64,000 nt of DNA, taken from positions 62,001 through 126,000 of the forward strand of contig NZ_LQPS01000047.1 in NCBI RefSeq assembly GCF_002101885.1, in the 5' to 3' direction. The stretch's first letter is position 1. Each line of letters starts with the position of its first letter. Of this stretch, positions 8,378-17,082 are shown in pieces. The position numbers were made by a program, and so were the translations under genes. The DNA comes from Mycolicibacter senuensis. Its GTDB lineage: Bacteria > Actinomycetota > Actinomycetes > Mycobacteriales > Mycobacteriaceae. Under the pieces are notes generated by a model. The model was not told the DNA's origin. It was given only the letters and a program-made list of their open reading frames with translations, and did not search any database.

Positions 8378-9189
8378 ATGGCGAGCGGCAACAAGAAGGA
8401 CTCCAACGACGGCTGCGCCACCGTGGTGGGTGGCGTCATCTTAGGCGCCGTGGTGCTCATCTCCGCCATCCCGGCACCCGTCTGGATCGCTATCGGAGTG
8501 ATCGTCGCCGTAGCGTTCGTAACGTGGCTGACGTTCCGCCTGATAGACGTGGCCGGCCGACGCCAGGCCGCCGCGCAACGGCAGGCACAGGCTGAAGAGG
8601 CGGCACGAACCGCTGCTGCCAGACAGCAACGGCAAGATCGGATCCGGCAACGGAAAGCCCAACTCATCGCCAAGGTCGGTCAGCAGAATGCCGCGCTCGT
8701 CGAGCAGTGCGATCCTCGGCCAAGGCCGTCGCCGCTACCGAAGCAGCCAGCGAGGGCTGGCTTGGCGACATCGACTTCAAACCCGATATACGCGGCATCA
8801 TCAACCGGTTGAGCCGGGCCTTGGAGCTGAAGAAGGTCGCCGATGAATTGGCGGCGCTCGACAACCCGAACGACGACGATCGCAAGATTCTGGCAGAGGC
8901 ACGAACAACCATCGCCAGTCTGGAGAAGTCGGCGTTCGAAAGCGTCGAGCTGATCTCCCAATGCGCCTCCGAGGCGATGCGCATCGACGACTCGCTGCGC
9001 CAGGAACGCGAAGAGGCCCGGACCGCCGAGCAGCGCGCCGAGTTGCACGGCAAGCTGGGCGCCATGCTCTACGGCATCGAAGCCGCCCCTGAATCCGCCG
9101 CGACCAACTCCACCGCGGACGCCGTGATGGCACGGGTACAGGCGTATCGCGAGCTCAAGAACCAGATTCAAACCGTGCGCGAAGCCTGA
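8378..9189 (+). pseudogene. Frameshifted gene for a membrane-anchored coiled-coil protein
   Basis: Two frames together make one protein of about 270 residues. The first runs from the ATG at 8378 (GGGGAGG site) and encodes two membrane segments around residues 12-52, then a basic, Gln/Ala/Arg-rich helix. It stays sensible up to ...NAALVEQ at about 8707. The second runs from about 8707 to the TGA at 9189 and continues with a charged helical domain (RSSAKAV... to ...QIQTVREA). The tail of the first frame past 8707 is Pro/Ser-rich and unlike coding sequence. One missing base near 8705-8710 would restore the frame. It could be a real mutation, a sequencing error, or less likely two coupled genes using the GTG at 8707, which lacks a ribosome site. 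Function unknown. Confidence 0.65.
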
Positions 9190-9206
9190 TCCGCCGCGGA
9201 GTCGCG

Positions 9207-10643
9207 TCAGTCCAGGTCATCGTGGGTCATCAGCCGCCGTGCCGCCTCGGTGAGCGAGCCCGACAGCGACGGGTACACCGCCAGGGTCTGGGCCAGATCG
9301 GCCACGGTGATCCGGTTCTGCACCGCCAGCGCGATCGGCAGGATGAGCTCCGAGGCGATGGGCGCCACCACCACCCCGCCGATCACCACCCCGGTCGCGG
9401 GCCGGCAGAACAGCTTGAGGAAGCCGTGCCGCATCCGGCTCATCTTGGCCCGGGCGTTGGTCTGCAACGGCAGCATGACGGTGCGCGCCGGCACCGTACC
9501 GTCGTCGATCTGGGACTGCGGCACCCCGACCGCGGCGATCTCGGGCCGGGTGAACACCGCCGCGGCCACCGTCCGCAGCCGGATCGGGGCCACCGCGTCA
9601 CCCAGCGCGTGATACATCGCGATCCGGCCCTGCATGGCCGCGACCGAGGCCAGCTGCAGCAACCCGGTGCAGTCCCCGGCGGCGTAGATGCCGGGAACCG
9701 AGGTGCGTGACACCCGGTCGACCTGCAGATAGTCGCCGGGACCGAGCTCGATGCCGACCCGCTCCAGACCCAGCCCGGCGGTGTTGGGCACCGAGCCGAC
9801 CGTCATCAGCGCGTGGCTGCCGGTCACGGTGCGGCCGTCGGTCATGGTGACCAGGACGCCGTCGCCGGTGCGGGTCACCGAGGCGGCCCGGGCGTTCTTG
9901 ACCAGGGTGACGCCGCGCTCGGCGAACGAGCGCTCCAGCACCCGGGCGGCGTCGGGGTCCTCGTGCGGCAGCACCCGGTCGCGGCTGGCCACCACCGTCA
10001 CCGGCACGCCGAGCTCGGTGTAGGCGTTGACGAACTCCGCACCGGTCACCCCCGAACCCACCACCACCAGGTGTTCGGGCAGCGTGTGCAGGTCGTAGAG
10101 CTGACGCCAGGTCAGGATGCGCTCGCCGTCGGGCTCGGCGTTGGGCAGGGTGCGCGGGCTGGCGCCGGTGGCGATCAGCACCACGTCGGCGTCGAGCACC
10201 CGCTGCGCGCCGCCGTGCTCGGTGACCAGGACCCGGTGATGCGCCAGCCCCGGCTCGGGGTCGATCAGCTCCCCGCGGCCGGCGATGACGTCGATACCGG
10301 TATTGACCAGCTGGGTTCGGATGTCGGCCGACTGCGCCTCGGCCAGCGACTTGACCCGCTGGTGGATCTTGTCGAGCTCGATCTCGGCGTCGGTGAAGTG
10401 GATGTCGAAACCCAGGTGCGGGGCCCGCCGCAGCTCGGTGCGCACCCCGGAGGAGGCGATGAAGGTCTTGGACGGCACACAGTCCCACAACACGCAGGCG
10501 CCGCCGATGCCGTCGGCGTCGACGACGGTGACCGTCACCACCTCGGGTCCCTTGGCCGCCGCCACCAGCGCGGCTTCATAGCCGGCCGGACCGCCACCGA
10601 TGATCACGATGCGAGTCGAGGCACGCGTCGAGGCAGAAGTCAC
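9207..10643 (-). CDS. lpdA: NAD(P)H quinone reductase / flavoprotein disulfide reductase LpdA
   Basis: A 478-residue FAD/NAD(P)-dependent flavoprotein of the dihydrolipoamide-dehydrogenase family, equivalent to M. tuberculosis Rv3303c. It has the FAD motif GGGPAG (16-21), the NAD(P) motif GSGVTG in the second Rossmann fold, and GIYAAGDC near the FAD-binding end. At the redox centre it reads GGACVLWDCVPSK, with Cys50 and Cys55 spaced as in true disulfide reductases. The C-terminal His-Glu dyad of lipoamide dehydrogenases is replaced by Tyr (AVYPSLSG). The chain ends soon after MTHDDLD, shorter than I remember for Rv3303c (493 residues). The GTG at 10643 is 7 nt from a TAAGTT box. Confidence 0.9.
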   Translation of the reverse strand: MTSASTRASTRIVIIGGGPAGYEAALVAAAKGPEVVTVTVVDADGIGGACVLWDCVPSKTFIASSGVRTELRRAPHLGFDIHFTDAEIELDKIHQRVKSLAEAQSADIRTQLVNTGIDVIAGRGELIDPEPGLAHHRVLVTEHGGAQRVLDADVVLIATGASPRTLPNAEPDGERILTWRQLYDLHTLPEHLVVVGSGVTGAEFVNAYTELGVPVTVVASRDRVLPHEDPDAARVLERSFAERGVTLVKNARAASVTRTGDGVLVTMTDGRTVTGSHALMTVGSVPNTAGLGLERVGIELGPGDYLQVDRVSRTSVPGIYAAGDCTGLLQLASVAAMQGRIAMYHALGDAVAPIRLRTVAAAVFTRPEIAAVGVPQSQIDDGTVPARTVMLPLQTNARAKMSRMRHGFLKLFCRPATGVVIGGVVVAPIASELILPIALAVQNRITVADLAQTLAVYPSLSGSLTEAARRLMTHDDLD

Positions 10644-10650
10644 AGCGACC

Positions 10651-10656
10651 AACTTA
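10651..10656 (-). promoter_or_regulatory. -10 box of lpdA (leaderless)
   Basis: TAAGTT on the minus strand, seven bases before the lpdA GTG. It is divergent from the -10 of the next gene, 17 bases away. Confidence 0.55.
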
Positions 10657-10672
10657 TCCTCGACACGACGTT

Positions 10673-10678
10673 TAAGCT
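10673..10678 (+). promoter_or_regulatory. -10 box of the Rv3304-like gene (leaderless)
   Basis: TAAGCT, seven bases before the GTG at 10686. Confidence 0.55.
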
Positions 10679-10685
10679 TTCTGCC

Positions 10686-11177
10686 GTGCCGCTCTACGCC
10701 GCCTACGGGTCGAACATGCATCCCGAACAGATGCTGCAGCGGGCACCGCACTCCCCGATGACCGGTACCGGGTGGATACACGGCTGGCGGCTGACGTTCG
10801 CCGGCGAGGACATCGGCTGGGAGGGTGCCCTGGCGACCGTGGTCGAGGATCCGGGATCAAGCGTGTTCGTCGTCCTCTATGACGTGACCCACGAGGACGA
10901 GCAGAACCTGGACCGCTGGGAGGGCTCGGACTTCGGCATCCACAAGAAGATCCGCTGCCGGGTGGACCGGGTGGACGGCATCACGTCGGACCCGGTGGAC
11001 AGCAAGCCGGAACCGATGCTGGCGTGGCTGTACGTGGTGGACGCCTGGGAGGGCGGGCTGCCGTCGGCGCGCTACCTCGGCGTGGTGGCCGAAGCCGCCC
11101 AGATCGCCGGCGCACCAGAGGAATACGTGCGCAATCTGCAGACCCGCCCGGCCCGCAACATCGGCCCCGGGTCTTAG
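10686..11177 (+). CDS. Gamma-glutamylcyclotransferase-like protein (Rv3304 type)
   Basis: A 163-residue protein with the GGCT fold signature near the N-terminus: MPLYAAYGSNM, where YGSN (7-10) forms the substrate-phosphate or carboxylate-binding loop of the family. A Glu in the GWEGALATV region may be the acid/base residue. Relatives act on gamma-glutamyl peptides or amines, releasing 5-oxoproline, but the substrate here is unknown. It is divergent from lpdA and has its own -10. Its stop overlaps the stop of the convergent amiA1 by three bases. Confidence 0.82.
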   Translation: MPLYAAYGSNMHPEQMLQRAPHSPMTGTGWIHGWRLTFAGEDIGWEGALATVVEDPGSSVFVVLYDVTHEDEQNLDRWEGSDFGIHKKIRCRVDRVDGITSDPVDSKPEPMLAWLYVVDAWEGGLPSARYLGVVAEAAQIAGAPEEYVRNLQTRPARNIGPGS

Positions 11178-12361
11178 AGCAGGGCGGCCTGGTCGACGAT
11201 GCCGGCCATCACCTGCACGCCGATGCCCAGCGCCCGCTCGTCGAGGTCGAACGTCGGCTGATGCAGATCCAATTGCGGCCCGCTGCCCGGCCACACCCCG
11301 AGGCGGGCCATCGCGCCGGGAACCTGCTCCAGATACCAGGAGAAGTCCTCGCCGCCGCCGGACTGCCGGGTTTCGGCCAGCACGTACGGCCCGACCGACT
11401 CGATCGCGCGGGTGAGCATCCGCGTCGACACCGCCTCGTTGACCACCGGCGGCACCCCGCGGTGGTAGTACAGCGTGTGCTGAATGTTCAACGGCGCCAA
11501 CAGGTCCGCCACCGCGTCCTCGACGATGCCCTGCATCGCCACCCAGGTGTCGCGGCTCGCGGTGCGCACCGTGCCGGCCAGCCGTCCGGCCTGCGGGATC
11601 GCATTGGCGGCCGCCCCGGAGTTGACCGCCCCCCACACCATCACGGTGCTGTTGCGCGGGTCGATGCGCCGGGACAGCACGGCGGGCAGACCGGTGATCA
11701 GCGTGCCCAGCCCGTAGACCAGATCGGCGGTCAGGTGCGGCCGCGAGGTGTGCCCGCCGGGGCCCGCAACGGTGATCTCGATGGTGTCGGCCGCCGAGGT
11801 GATCGGCCCCGGCACGGTGGCCACCCGGCCGACCTGCAGCCGCGGGTCGCAGTGCAGCGCGAAGATCCGGCTCACCCCGGTGAGCACCCCGGCGGCGATC
11901 GCATCGATCGCTCCGCCGGGCATCAGTTCCTCGGCGGCCTGGAACACCAGCCGCACCCCGACCGGCAGCTCCGGCGCCAGGACGGGATCAGCCAGCGCCA
12001 GCGCGGCGCCCAGCAGGATCGCGGTGTGCGCGTCGTGGCCGCAGGCGTGCGTCACCCCCGGCACCAGCGAGGAGTACGGCGCCCCGGTCTGCTCGGTCAT
12101 CGGCAGGGCGTCGATGTCGGCGCGCAACGCGATACGCGGCCCGTCCTCCGGGCCGAAATCGCAGACCAGCCCGGTTCCGCTCGGCAGCACCTTGGGGTTG
12201 AGGCCCGCGCCGGCCAGGCGTTCGGCGATGAACTGGGTGGTGGCGAACTCCTGCCGGCTCAGCTCCGGATGGCGGTGCAGATGCCGCCGCCAGGCCACCA
12301 GTTCGTCGGCATTGACCGCCAACCACGCCTCGGCGGCCTGCGACGCGGGAGCTGAGGACAT
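11174..12361 (-). CDS. amiA1: M20-family amidohydrolase (AmiA1-like)
   Basis: A 395-residue metal-dependent hydrolase of the M20D group, which cleaves N-acyl amino acids or related amides. The metal-site motif ACGHDAHTA gives Cys107 and His109, and Glu144-Glu145 follow in QAAEEL. A dimerisation domain occupies roughly 185-300. It resembles M. tuberculosis AmiA1 (Rv3305c). The second amidohydrolase that follows in that species (amiB1) is absent, so punA lies directly upstream in the divergent direction. The physiological substrate is not known. Confidence 0.88.
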   Translation of the reverse strand: MSSAPASQAAEAWLAVNADELVAWRRHLHRHPELSRQEFATTQFIAERLAGAGLNPKVLPSGTGLVCDFGPEDGPRIALRADIDALPMTEQTGAPYSSLVPGVTHACGHDAHTAILLGAALALADPVLAPELPVGVRLVFQAAEELMPGGAIDAIAAGVLTGVSRIFALHCDPRLQVGRVATVPGPITSAADTIEITVAGPGGHTSRPHLTADLVYGLGTLITGLPAVLSRRIDPRNSTVMVWGAVNSGAAANAIPQAGRLAGTVRTASRDTWVAMQGIVEDAVADLLAPLNIQHTLYYHRGVPPVVNEAVSTRMLTRAIESVGPYVLAETRQSGGGEDFSWYLEQVPGAMARLGVWPGSGPQLDLHQPTFDLDERALGIGVQVMAGIVDQAALL

Positions 12362-12390
12362 TCAGGCAGTATCCCACCGCAGTACGCGAC

Positions 12391-12396
12391 TAAACT
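12391..12396 (+). promoter_or_regulatory. -10 box of punA (leaderless)
   Basis: TAAACT, eight bases before the GTG start at 12405. Confidence 0.5.
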
Positions 12397-12404
12397 CACG
12401 GGCT

Positions 12405-13193
12405 GTGACGGTTCCGCTCGCAACCCAGGCGGCGGCGGTCGTGGCCCGCCGGACCGGCGTCGACTCGCACGACGTGGCGATCGTGCTCGGTTCGGGGTGG
12501 GCGCCGGCGGTGGCGGCTCTGGGCACACCCACCGCGGCACTGCCGATGGCCGACCTGCCCGGGTTCAGCGCGCCGACCGCGGCCGGCCACCTCGGCGAAC
12601 TGGTGTCGATCCCGATCGGCACCCACCAGGTGCTGGTGCTGGTCGGGCGGATCCACGCCTACGAGGGCCACCCGCTGGCCGATGTGGTGCGGCCGGTGCG
12701 CACGGCGGTGGCGGCCGGGGCGAACACCGTGGTGCTGACCAACGCCGCCGGCGGCCTGCGCGAACAGTTCGAGGTGGGCCAGCCGGTGCTGATCAGCGAC
12801 CATCTCAATATGACCGGGCGGTCACCGCTGGAGGGCGCGCACTTCGTCGACATGGTCGACGCCTACACCCCGGCGCTGCGCGCCCTGGCCCGCCAGGTGG
12901 ATCCGACGCTGGCCGAGGGCGTCTACGCCGGGATGGCCGGCCCGCAGTACGAGACGCCGGCGGAGATCCGGATGCTGCGCGCCCTGGGCGCCGACCTGGT
13001 GGGGATGTCGACGGTGCACGAGGCCATCGCGGCGCGGGCGGCCGGCGCGCAGGTGCTGGGCCTGTCGCTGGTGACGAACCTGGCGGCCGGGATCACCGGC
13101 GAGCCGCTCAGCCACGCCGAGGTGCTGGCCGCGGGACGCCAATCGGCGGCCCGGATGGGCACACTGCTCGCCGACGTCATCTCCCGGCTCTGA
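12405..13193 (+). CDS. punA: Purine nucleoside phosphorylase
   Basis: A 262-residue trimeric-type purine nucleoside phosphorylase, which splits inosine or guanosine with phosphate to base plus ribose 1-phosphate. The phosphate loop is GSGWAPAV (29-36), and the family motifs GRIHAYEGH, TNAAGGLRE, GPQYETPAEIRML, VGMSTVHEA and VTNLAAG are all present. It corresponds to Rv3307. The GTG at 12405 follows a -10 box by eight bases and yields the expected length; the much longer open frame upstream is antisense to amiA1. Together with pmmB, upp, add, deoA and cdd it makes this stretch a nucleoside-salvage region. Confidence 0.93.
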   Translation: MTVPLATQAAAVVARRTGVDSHDVAIVLGSGWAPAVAALGTPTAALPMADLPGFSAPTAAGHLGELVSIPIGTHQVLVLVGRIHAYEGHPLADVVRPVRTAVAAGANTVVLTNAAGGLREQFEVGQPVLISDHLNMTGRSPLEGAHFVDMVDAYTPALRALARQVDPTLAEGVYAGMAGPQYETPAEIRMLRALGADLVGMSTVHEAIAARAAGAQVLGLSLVTNLAAGITGEPLSHAEVLAAGRQSAARMGTLLADVISRL

Positions 13194-13212
13194 CCCGCCC
13201 GGCCGGGCCGGC

Positions 13213-14715
13213 TCAGTAGCCGACGCCGGAGCTGTGCCGCATCCGCGGCCACATCGTCTCCCAGCTGCCCCGCGCACCCTGGCACAGGTAGATCTTCGCG
13301 GCGCTCTCGCCGTTGCGCACCCCGCCGGGGAACCTGATCGACCGCAGATAGCTGACCTGCGACCAGTACTGGCGCAGCTTCAGCATCGGGAACCGTCCGA
13401 CGCACAGCACGGTATCGGCGCTGCCGGTGGGCGGGCCCCAGTGGGCGAAACTGCCGTCGCCGCTGACCACCTGCCGGTTGATGCCGGCGTCGGGCCCCAG
13501 GATCGTCAGCGCCGAGGCCTCACCGTAATTGCTGGTGAAGATCGGCACCTCGGGGGGCAGCGACGACGCCGCGGCCGCCACCTGGGTGACGAGCTGCGGC
13601 CAGCCATAGGTCTCCAACGGAATCGGGTTGACCTTGCGTATCGTCTGGGCGGCCGACGGCGGCAGCACCGGCAGGCAGAACATCGCCGATCCCACGAACA
13701 GCGCCACCAACGCCACCGCCCAGCCGCGCGGCGGCCGGTCGGGGTTTCGGGTCTCGATGCGGATCGCGCCGGCGGCGAACAGCGCGGCCAGCGCCGGCCC
13801 CGCGTAGTAGGCACGGCCGCCGCTGATGACGCAGAGCACCACCGCCACCACCGGCACCGCCAGGATCCAGCGGTACTCCCGGCCGGCCGGGGAGGCCAGC
13901 CAGCCGCCCCCGATCACCCACAACAGCACCAGCAGCGGGCCGGCGTACAACAGCAGGAGCAGCGGCACCTGGGCCAGGGCTCCCGCCGGGCCGCCCATCC
14001 GGACCGACATCGCCTGGGCGAACGCCAGGCTCGGCCAGCCGTGTTGCGCGTTCCAGATCAGGTTCGGGGCGGCCAGCACCGCGGCTACGGCGGCGGCCAG
14101 CCACGGCCCCGCAGTACGCAAGGCCTCGCGCCGGAACAGCGCCAGGCCCACCGCGATGCCGACGAGCAGCAATGCAACGGTCTGTTTGGTCTCCAGCCCG
14201 ACGCCGGCGACCAGACCGGCCGGCAGCCAGGCCGGCACCGTGCCGACTCGCAGCGCGCGTGTCACCAGCAGCAGCACCGCGATCCAGATCAGCTGATCGA
14301 CCACGGTGGTCCCGAAGAACATGGCGGCGCCCATGAACAGCGGACTGGCTGCCACGGCGGCCGCGGTGATCAGCTGCGCGTTACGTCGCCCGCCGAACTC
14401 CGCGGCGAGCAGCGCCGCCAGCACGATGCAGCCCAGGTGGATCGCGATGGCCAGCAATCGCAGGCCCGCCAGTCCGCCGAGCGCGGCCACCCGCGCCAGC
14501 AGCGGCACCAGCGGCGGGTGGTCGACGTACCCCCACGCCAGGTGTCGGCCGCAGACCACGTAATAGAACTCGTCGGGATGCCAGCCGTATCGCATCGCCA
14601 CCGCGCCGTGCACGGCCGCGGCGACCGCCACCACGATGGCGATCGGCAACACGCTCGAGCGGTCCGCCGGCAGCGCTGTCGAACGGTCCACCGAAAGCGC
14701 TGTCGACCGGTTCAA
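13213..14715 (-). CDS. GT39-type membrane glycosyltransferase
   Basis: A 500-residue integral membrane protein with about ten hydrophobic segments, resembling the ArnT/PMT (dolichyl- or polyprenyl-phosphate sugar) glycosyltransferase family. Near the N-terminus it has GWHPDEFYYVVCGRHLAWGYVDHPP: the acidic pair DE in the first external loop is the usual catalytic feature, and the DHPP motif is typical. The C-terminal 150 residues are soluble and probably extracytoplasmic. It starts with TTG at 14715, supported by a GGAGG site five bases upstream. Donor and acceptor are unknown; lipid or protein glycosylation at the cell envelope is the inference. Confidence 0.82.
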   Translation of the reverse strand: MNRSTALSVDRSTALPADRSSVLPIAIVVAVAAAVHGAVAMRYGWHPDEFYYVVCGRHLAWGYVDHPPLVPLLARVAALGGLAGLRLLAIAIHLGCIVLAALLAAEFGGRRNAQLITAAAVAASPLFMGAAMFFGTTVVDQLIWIAVLLLVTRALRVGTVPAWLPAGLVAGVGLETKQTVALLLVGIAVGLALFRREALRTAGPWLAAAVAAVLAAPNLIWNAQHGWPSLAFAQAMSVRMGGPAGALAQVPLLLLLYAGPLLVLLWVIGGGWLASPAGREYRWILAVPVVAVVLCVISGGRAYYAGPALAALFAAGAIRIETRNPDRPPRGWAVALVALFVGSAMFCLPVLPPSAAQTIRKVNPIPLETYGWPQLVTQVAAAASSLPPEVPIFTSNYGEASALTILGPDAGINRQVVSGDGSFAHWGPPTGSADTVLCVGRFPMLKLRQYWSQVSYLRSIRFPGGVRNGESAAKIYLCQGARGSWETMWPRMRHSSGVGY

Positions 14716-14806
14716 CGGCCCTCCAATCCAGGTTTTGGATATCCGAAATGGAGGATCGTATCAAGTGATTGACATACGTCCATCGGAAGGGGTTCGTGCG
14801 ATCGAC

Positions 14807-14812
14807 CACAAT
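14807..14812 (+). promoter_or_regulatory. -10 box of pmmB (leaderless)
   Basis: CACAAT, seven bases before the GTG at 14820; the A at position 2 and T at position 6 of the -10 are kept. Confidence 0.4.
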
Positions 14813-14819
14813 CGAGGCT

Positions 14820-16439
14820 GTGACCCCCGACGAGTGGATCGCCCACGACCCCGACCCGGTGACCGCCGCCGAGGTGGCCGGCTGGGACGCCGCGGAGACC
14901 GCCGCCCGGTTCGCGGCGCCGCTGCGGTTCGGCACCGCCGGCCTGCGCGGGCCGGTGCGCGGCGGCCCGGACGCGATGAACCTGGCCGTGGTGCTGCGCG
15001 CCAGTTGGGCCGTGGCCACGGTGCTGCGGGCGCACCGGCACGCCGGTTCGACGGTGGTGGTCGGTCGCGACGCCCGCCACGGCTCGGAGACGTTCGCGGC
15101 CGCGACCGCCGAGGTGCTTGCCGCCGCCGGGTTTTCGGTGCTGCGACTATCCGATCCGCTGCCGACTCCGGTGGTGGCGTTCGCGGTGCGCCAGACCGGC
15201 GCGGCGGCCGGCATCCAGATCACCGCATCGCACAACCCGGCCGCCGACAACGGTTACAAGGTGTACTTCGACGGCGGCATGCAGATCGTGACGCCCGTCG
15301 ACGCCGAGATCGAGGCCGCGATGGCCGCCGCTCCCCCGGCCGATGCGATCCGCCGGCGGCCGGTTCCGCCCGCCGGCGACGAGCTGGTGACCCGCTACGT
15401 CGGGCGGGCCGCCACGGTGCGGCGCCACCGCGGCCCGGTCCGGGTGGCGCTGACCCCGCTGCACGGGGTGGGCGGCGCGCTCGCCGTCGAGGTGCTGCGC
15501 GCCGCGGGATTCACCGACATCCACCGCGTGGCCGGCCAGTTCGATCCGGATCCGGACTTCCCCACCGTCGCCTTCCCGAACCCCGAGGAGCCGGGCGCCA
15601 CCGACGAGCTGTTGGAGCTGGCCGCCGACGTCGACGCGGACATCGCGATCGCACTGGATCCCGACGCCGACCGGTGCGCCGTCGGCATCCCGGGACCGGC
15701 CGGCTGGCGGATGCTGAGCGGCAATGAAACCGGTTGGCTGCTCGGCGATTACCTGCTCTCACGGCTGCCTGCGGAACGGGTGTCCGATGCGGTGGTGGCC
15801 AGCACCGTGGTGTCGTCACGGATGCTGGCGCGCATCGCCGAACAGCACGGGGCTCGCCATGTGGAGACGCTGACCGGGTTCAAGTGGCTGGCCCGCGCCG
15901 ACCGGCCCCCCGCCGCCCTGCCCGGCGCCACCCTGGTCTACGCCTACGAGGAGGCGATCGGCTACTGCGTCGACCCGGATGCGGTGCGCGACAAGGACGG
16001 CATCACCGCCGCGGTGCTGGCCTGCGACCTGGTGGCGGCGCTGTCCGATCGGGGCGAGTCGGTCACCGGGGCGCTGGACGAGCTGGCCCGCCGCTACGGC
16101 GTGCACGTCACCGAGGCGGTGTCACGCCGAGTCGCCGACGTCGCCGAGGCGACCGCGGTGATGACCCGGCTGCGCGCCGAGCCGCCCGCGGTGCTGGCCG
16201 GAATCGCCGTGACCGCAACCGATCTGATGCATCGCAGTGGGCCGGTCACCGATGCGCTGGAGTTCACCGGGGCGCGCGAGGGCACCTCGGTGCGGGTGGT
16301 GGTGCGGCCGTCGGGCACCGAGCCCAAGCTCAAGTGCTACCTGGAAGTGACCCGGCCGCCGTCGGACGAGGTGGCCGCCGAGCGCGCCGAGGCAGCGCGG
16401 CTGTGCGCGGCGGTCGCCGCGGAGGTCCGCGCCTGGTGA
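14820..16439 (+). CDS. pmmB: Phosphomannomutase / phosphopentomutase-type alpha-D-phosphohexomutase
   Basis: A 539-residue phosphosugar mutase. The active-site phosphoserine is Ser137 in TASHNPAADNGYK, the Mg-binding loop is DPDADRC, and the phosphate-binding C-terminal motif is RPSGTEPK. GTAGLRG at 38-44 is the N-terminal signature of the PgcA/ManB2 subgroup, which includes phosphoribomutases. It corresponds to Rv3308 (PmmB). Given its place beside punA, upp and deoA, conversion of ribose/deoxyribose 1-phosphate to the 5-phosphate is a plausible role in addition to mannose phosphates. Its stop is one base from the stop of convergent upp. Confidence 0.88.
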   Translation: MTPDEWIAHDPDPVTAAEVAGWDAAETAARFAAPLRFGTAGLRGPVRGGPDAMNLAVVLRASWAVATVLRAHRHAGSTVVVGRDARHGSETFAAATAEVLAAAGFSVLRLSDPLPTPVVAFAVRQTGAAAGIQITASHNPAADNGYKVYFDGGMQIVTPVDAEIEAAMAAAPPADAIRRRPVPPAGDELVTRYVGRAATVRRHRGPVRVALTPLHGVGGALAVEVLRAAGFTDIHRVAGQFDPDPDFPTVAFPNPEEPGATDELLELAADVDADIAIALDPDADRCAVGIPGPAGWRMLSGNETGWLLGDYLLSRLPAERVSDAVVASTVVSSRMLARIAEQHGARHVETLTGFKWLARADRPPAALPGATLVYAYEEAIGYCVDPDAVRDKDGITAAVLACDLVAALSDRGESVTGALDELARRYGVHVTEAVSRRVADVAEATAVMTRLRAEPPAVLAGIAVTATDLMHRSGPVTDALEFTGAREGTSVRVVVRPSGTEPKLKCYLEVTRPPSDEVAAERAEAARLCAAVAAEVRAW

Positions 16440-16440
16440 C

Positions 16441-17064
16441 TCAGCGCGGCCCGAACTGGCGGTCGCCGGCATCCCCCAGGCCCGGGACGATGTAGGCGTT
16501 CTGGTTCAGCCCGTCGTCGATCGCGGCGGTGAACAGCCGCACGTCGACGGCGGTGTTCTTCAGCGCCGCAACGCCTTCCGGTGCGGCCACCACGCACAGC
16601 ACGGTGATATCGGTGGCACCGCGCTCGGCCAGCAGTCCCAGGGTGTGGGCCATCGAGCCGCCGGTGGCCAGCATCGGGTCCAAAACCATGACACCGCGGG
16701 TGCTCAGATCGGCCGGCAGCGATGCCAGGTACGGCGCCGGCCGGTGGGTGGCCTCGTCGCGCACCACACCGACGAACCCGACCTCGGCTTCCGGGATCAG
16801 CGCGTGCGCGGCGTCGACCATGCCCAGCCCGGCGCGCAGCACCGGCACCAGCAGCGGCGGGCAGGCCAGCCGCGCGCCGAGGGTGTCGGCTAGCGGGGTG
16901 CGCACGGCGATCTGTTCGCAGGGCGTCTCGCGGGTGGCCTCGTAGACCAGCATCCAGGTCAGGTCGCGCAGCGCCGCCCGGAAGCCGGCACTGTCGGTGC
17001 GCTCGTCGCGCAGCGAACGCAACCGGACGGCGGCCAGCGGGTGGTCGACGACGCGGACATGCAC
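16441..17064 (-). CDS. upp: Uracil phosphoribosyltransferase
   Basis: A 207-residue enzyme that makes UMP from uracil and PRPP. The PRPP-binding motif VLDPMLATGGS is at about 130-140, and the uracil-binding tail has IVPGLGDAGDRQFG. It matches Rv3309c in position and length. The start is GTG at 17064, eight bases after a TAGGGT box on the same strand. Confidence 0.94.
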   Translation of the reverse strand: MHVRVVDHPLAAVRLRSLRDERTDSAGFRAALRDLTWMLVYEATRETPCEQIAVRTPLADTLGARLACPPLLVPVLRAGLGMVDAAHALIPEAEVGFVGVVRDEATHRPAPYLASLPADLSTRGVMVLDPMLATGGSMAHTLGLLAERGATDITVLCVVAAPEGVAALKNTAVDVRLFTAAIDDGLNQNAYIVPGLGDAGDRQFGPR

Positions 17065-17072
17065 GGGCTCAA

Positions 17073-17078
17073 ACCCTA
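17073..17078 (-). promoter_or_regulatory. -10 box of upp (leaderless)
   Basis: TAGGGT on the minus strand, eight bases before the GTG start of upp. It lies just beyond the 3' end of the PE-PPE gene. Confidence 0.45.
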
Positions 17079-17082
17079 CGGG

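Noticed and set aside
8697..8715. Programmed minus-one frameshift
   Set aside because: No slippery heptamer or downstream pseudoknot is apparent, and a missing base explains the data more simply.
8707..9189. Separate gene starting at GTG 8707
   Set aside because: No ribosome site or -10 precedes it, and the first-frame tail past this point looks non-coding. One broken gene explains both frames better.
13197..13208. Terminator between punA and the GT39 gene
   Set aside because: The 12-base palindrome leaves no loop-forming bases of its own and its stem is too short to support a call.
14769..14774. TTGACA as the -35 of pmmB
   Set aside because: No -10 lies 16-18 bases downstream. The CACAAT box near the GTG is at the wrong distance from it, so the match is probably chance.
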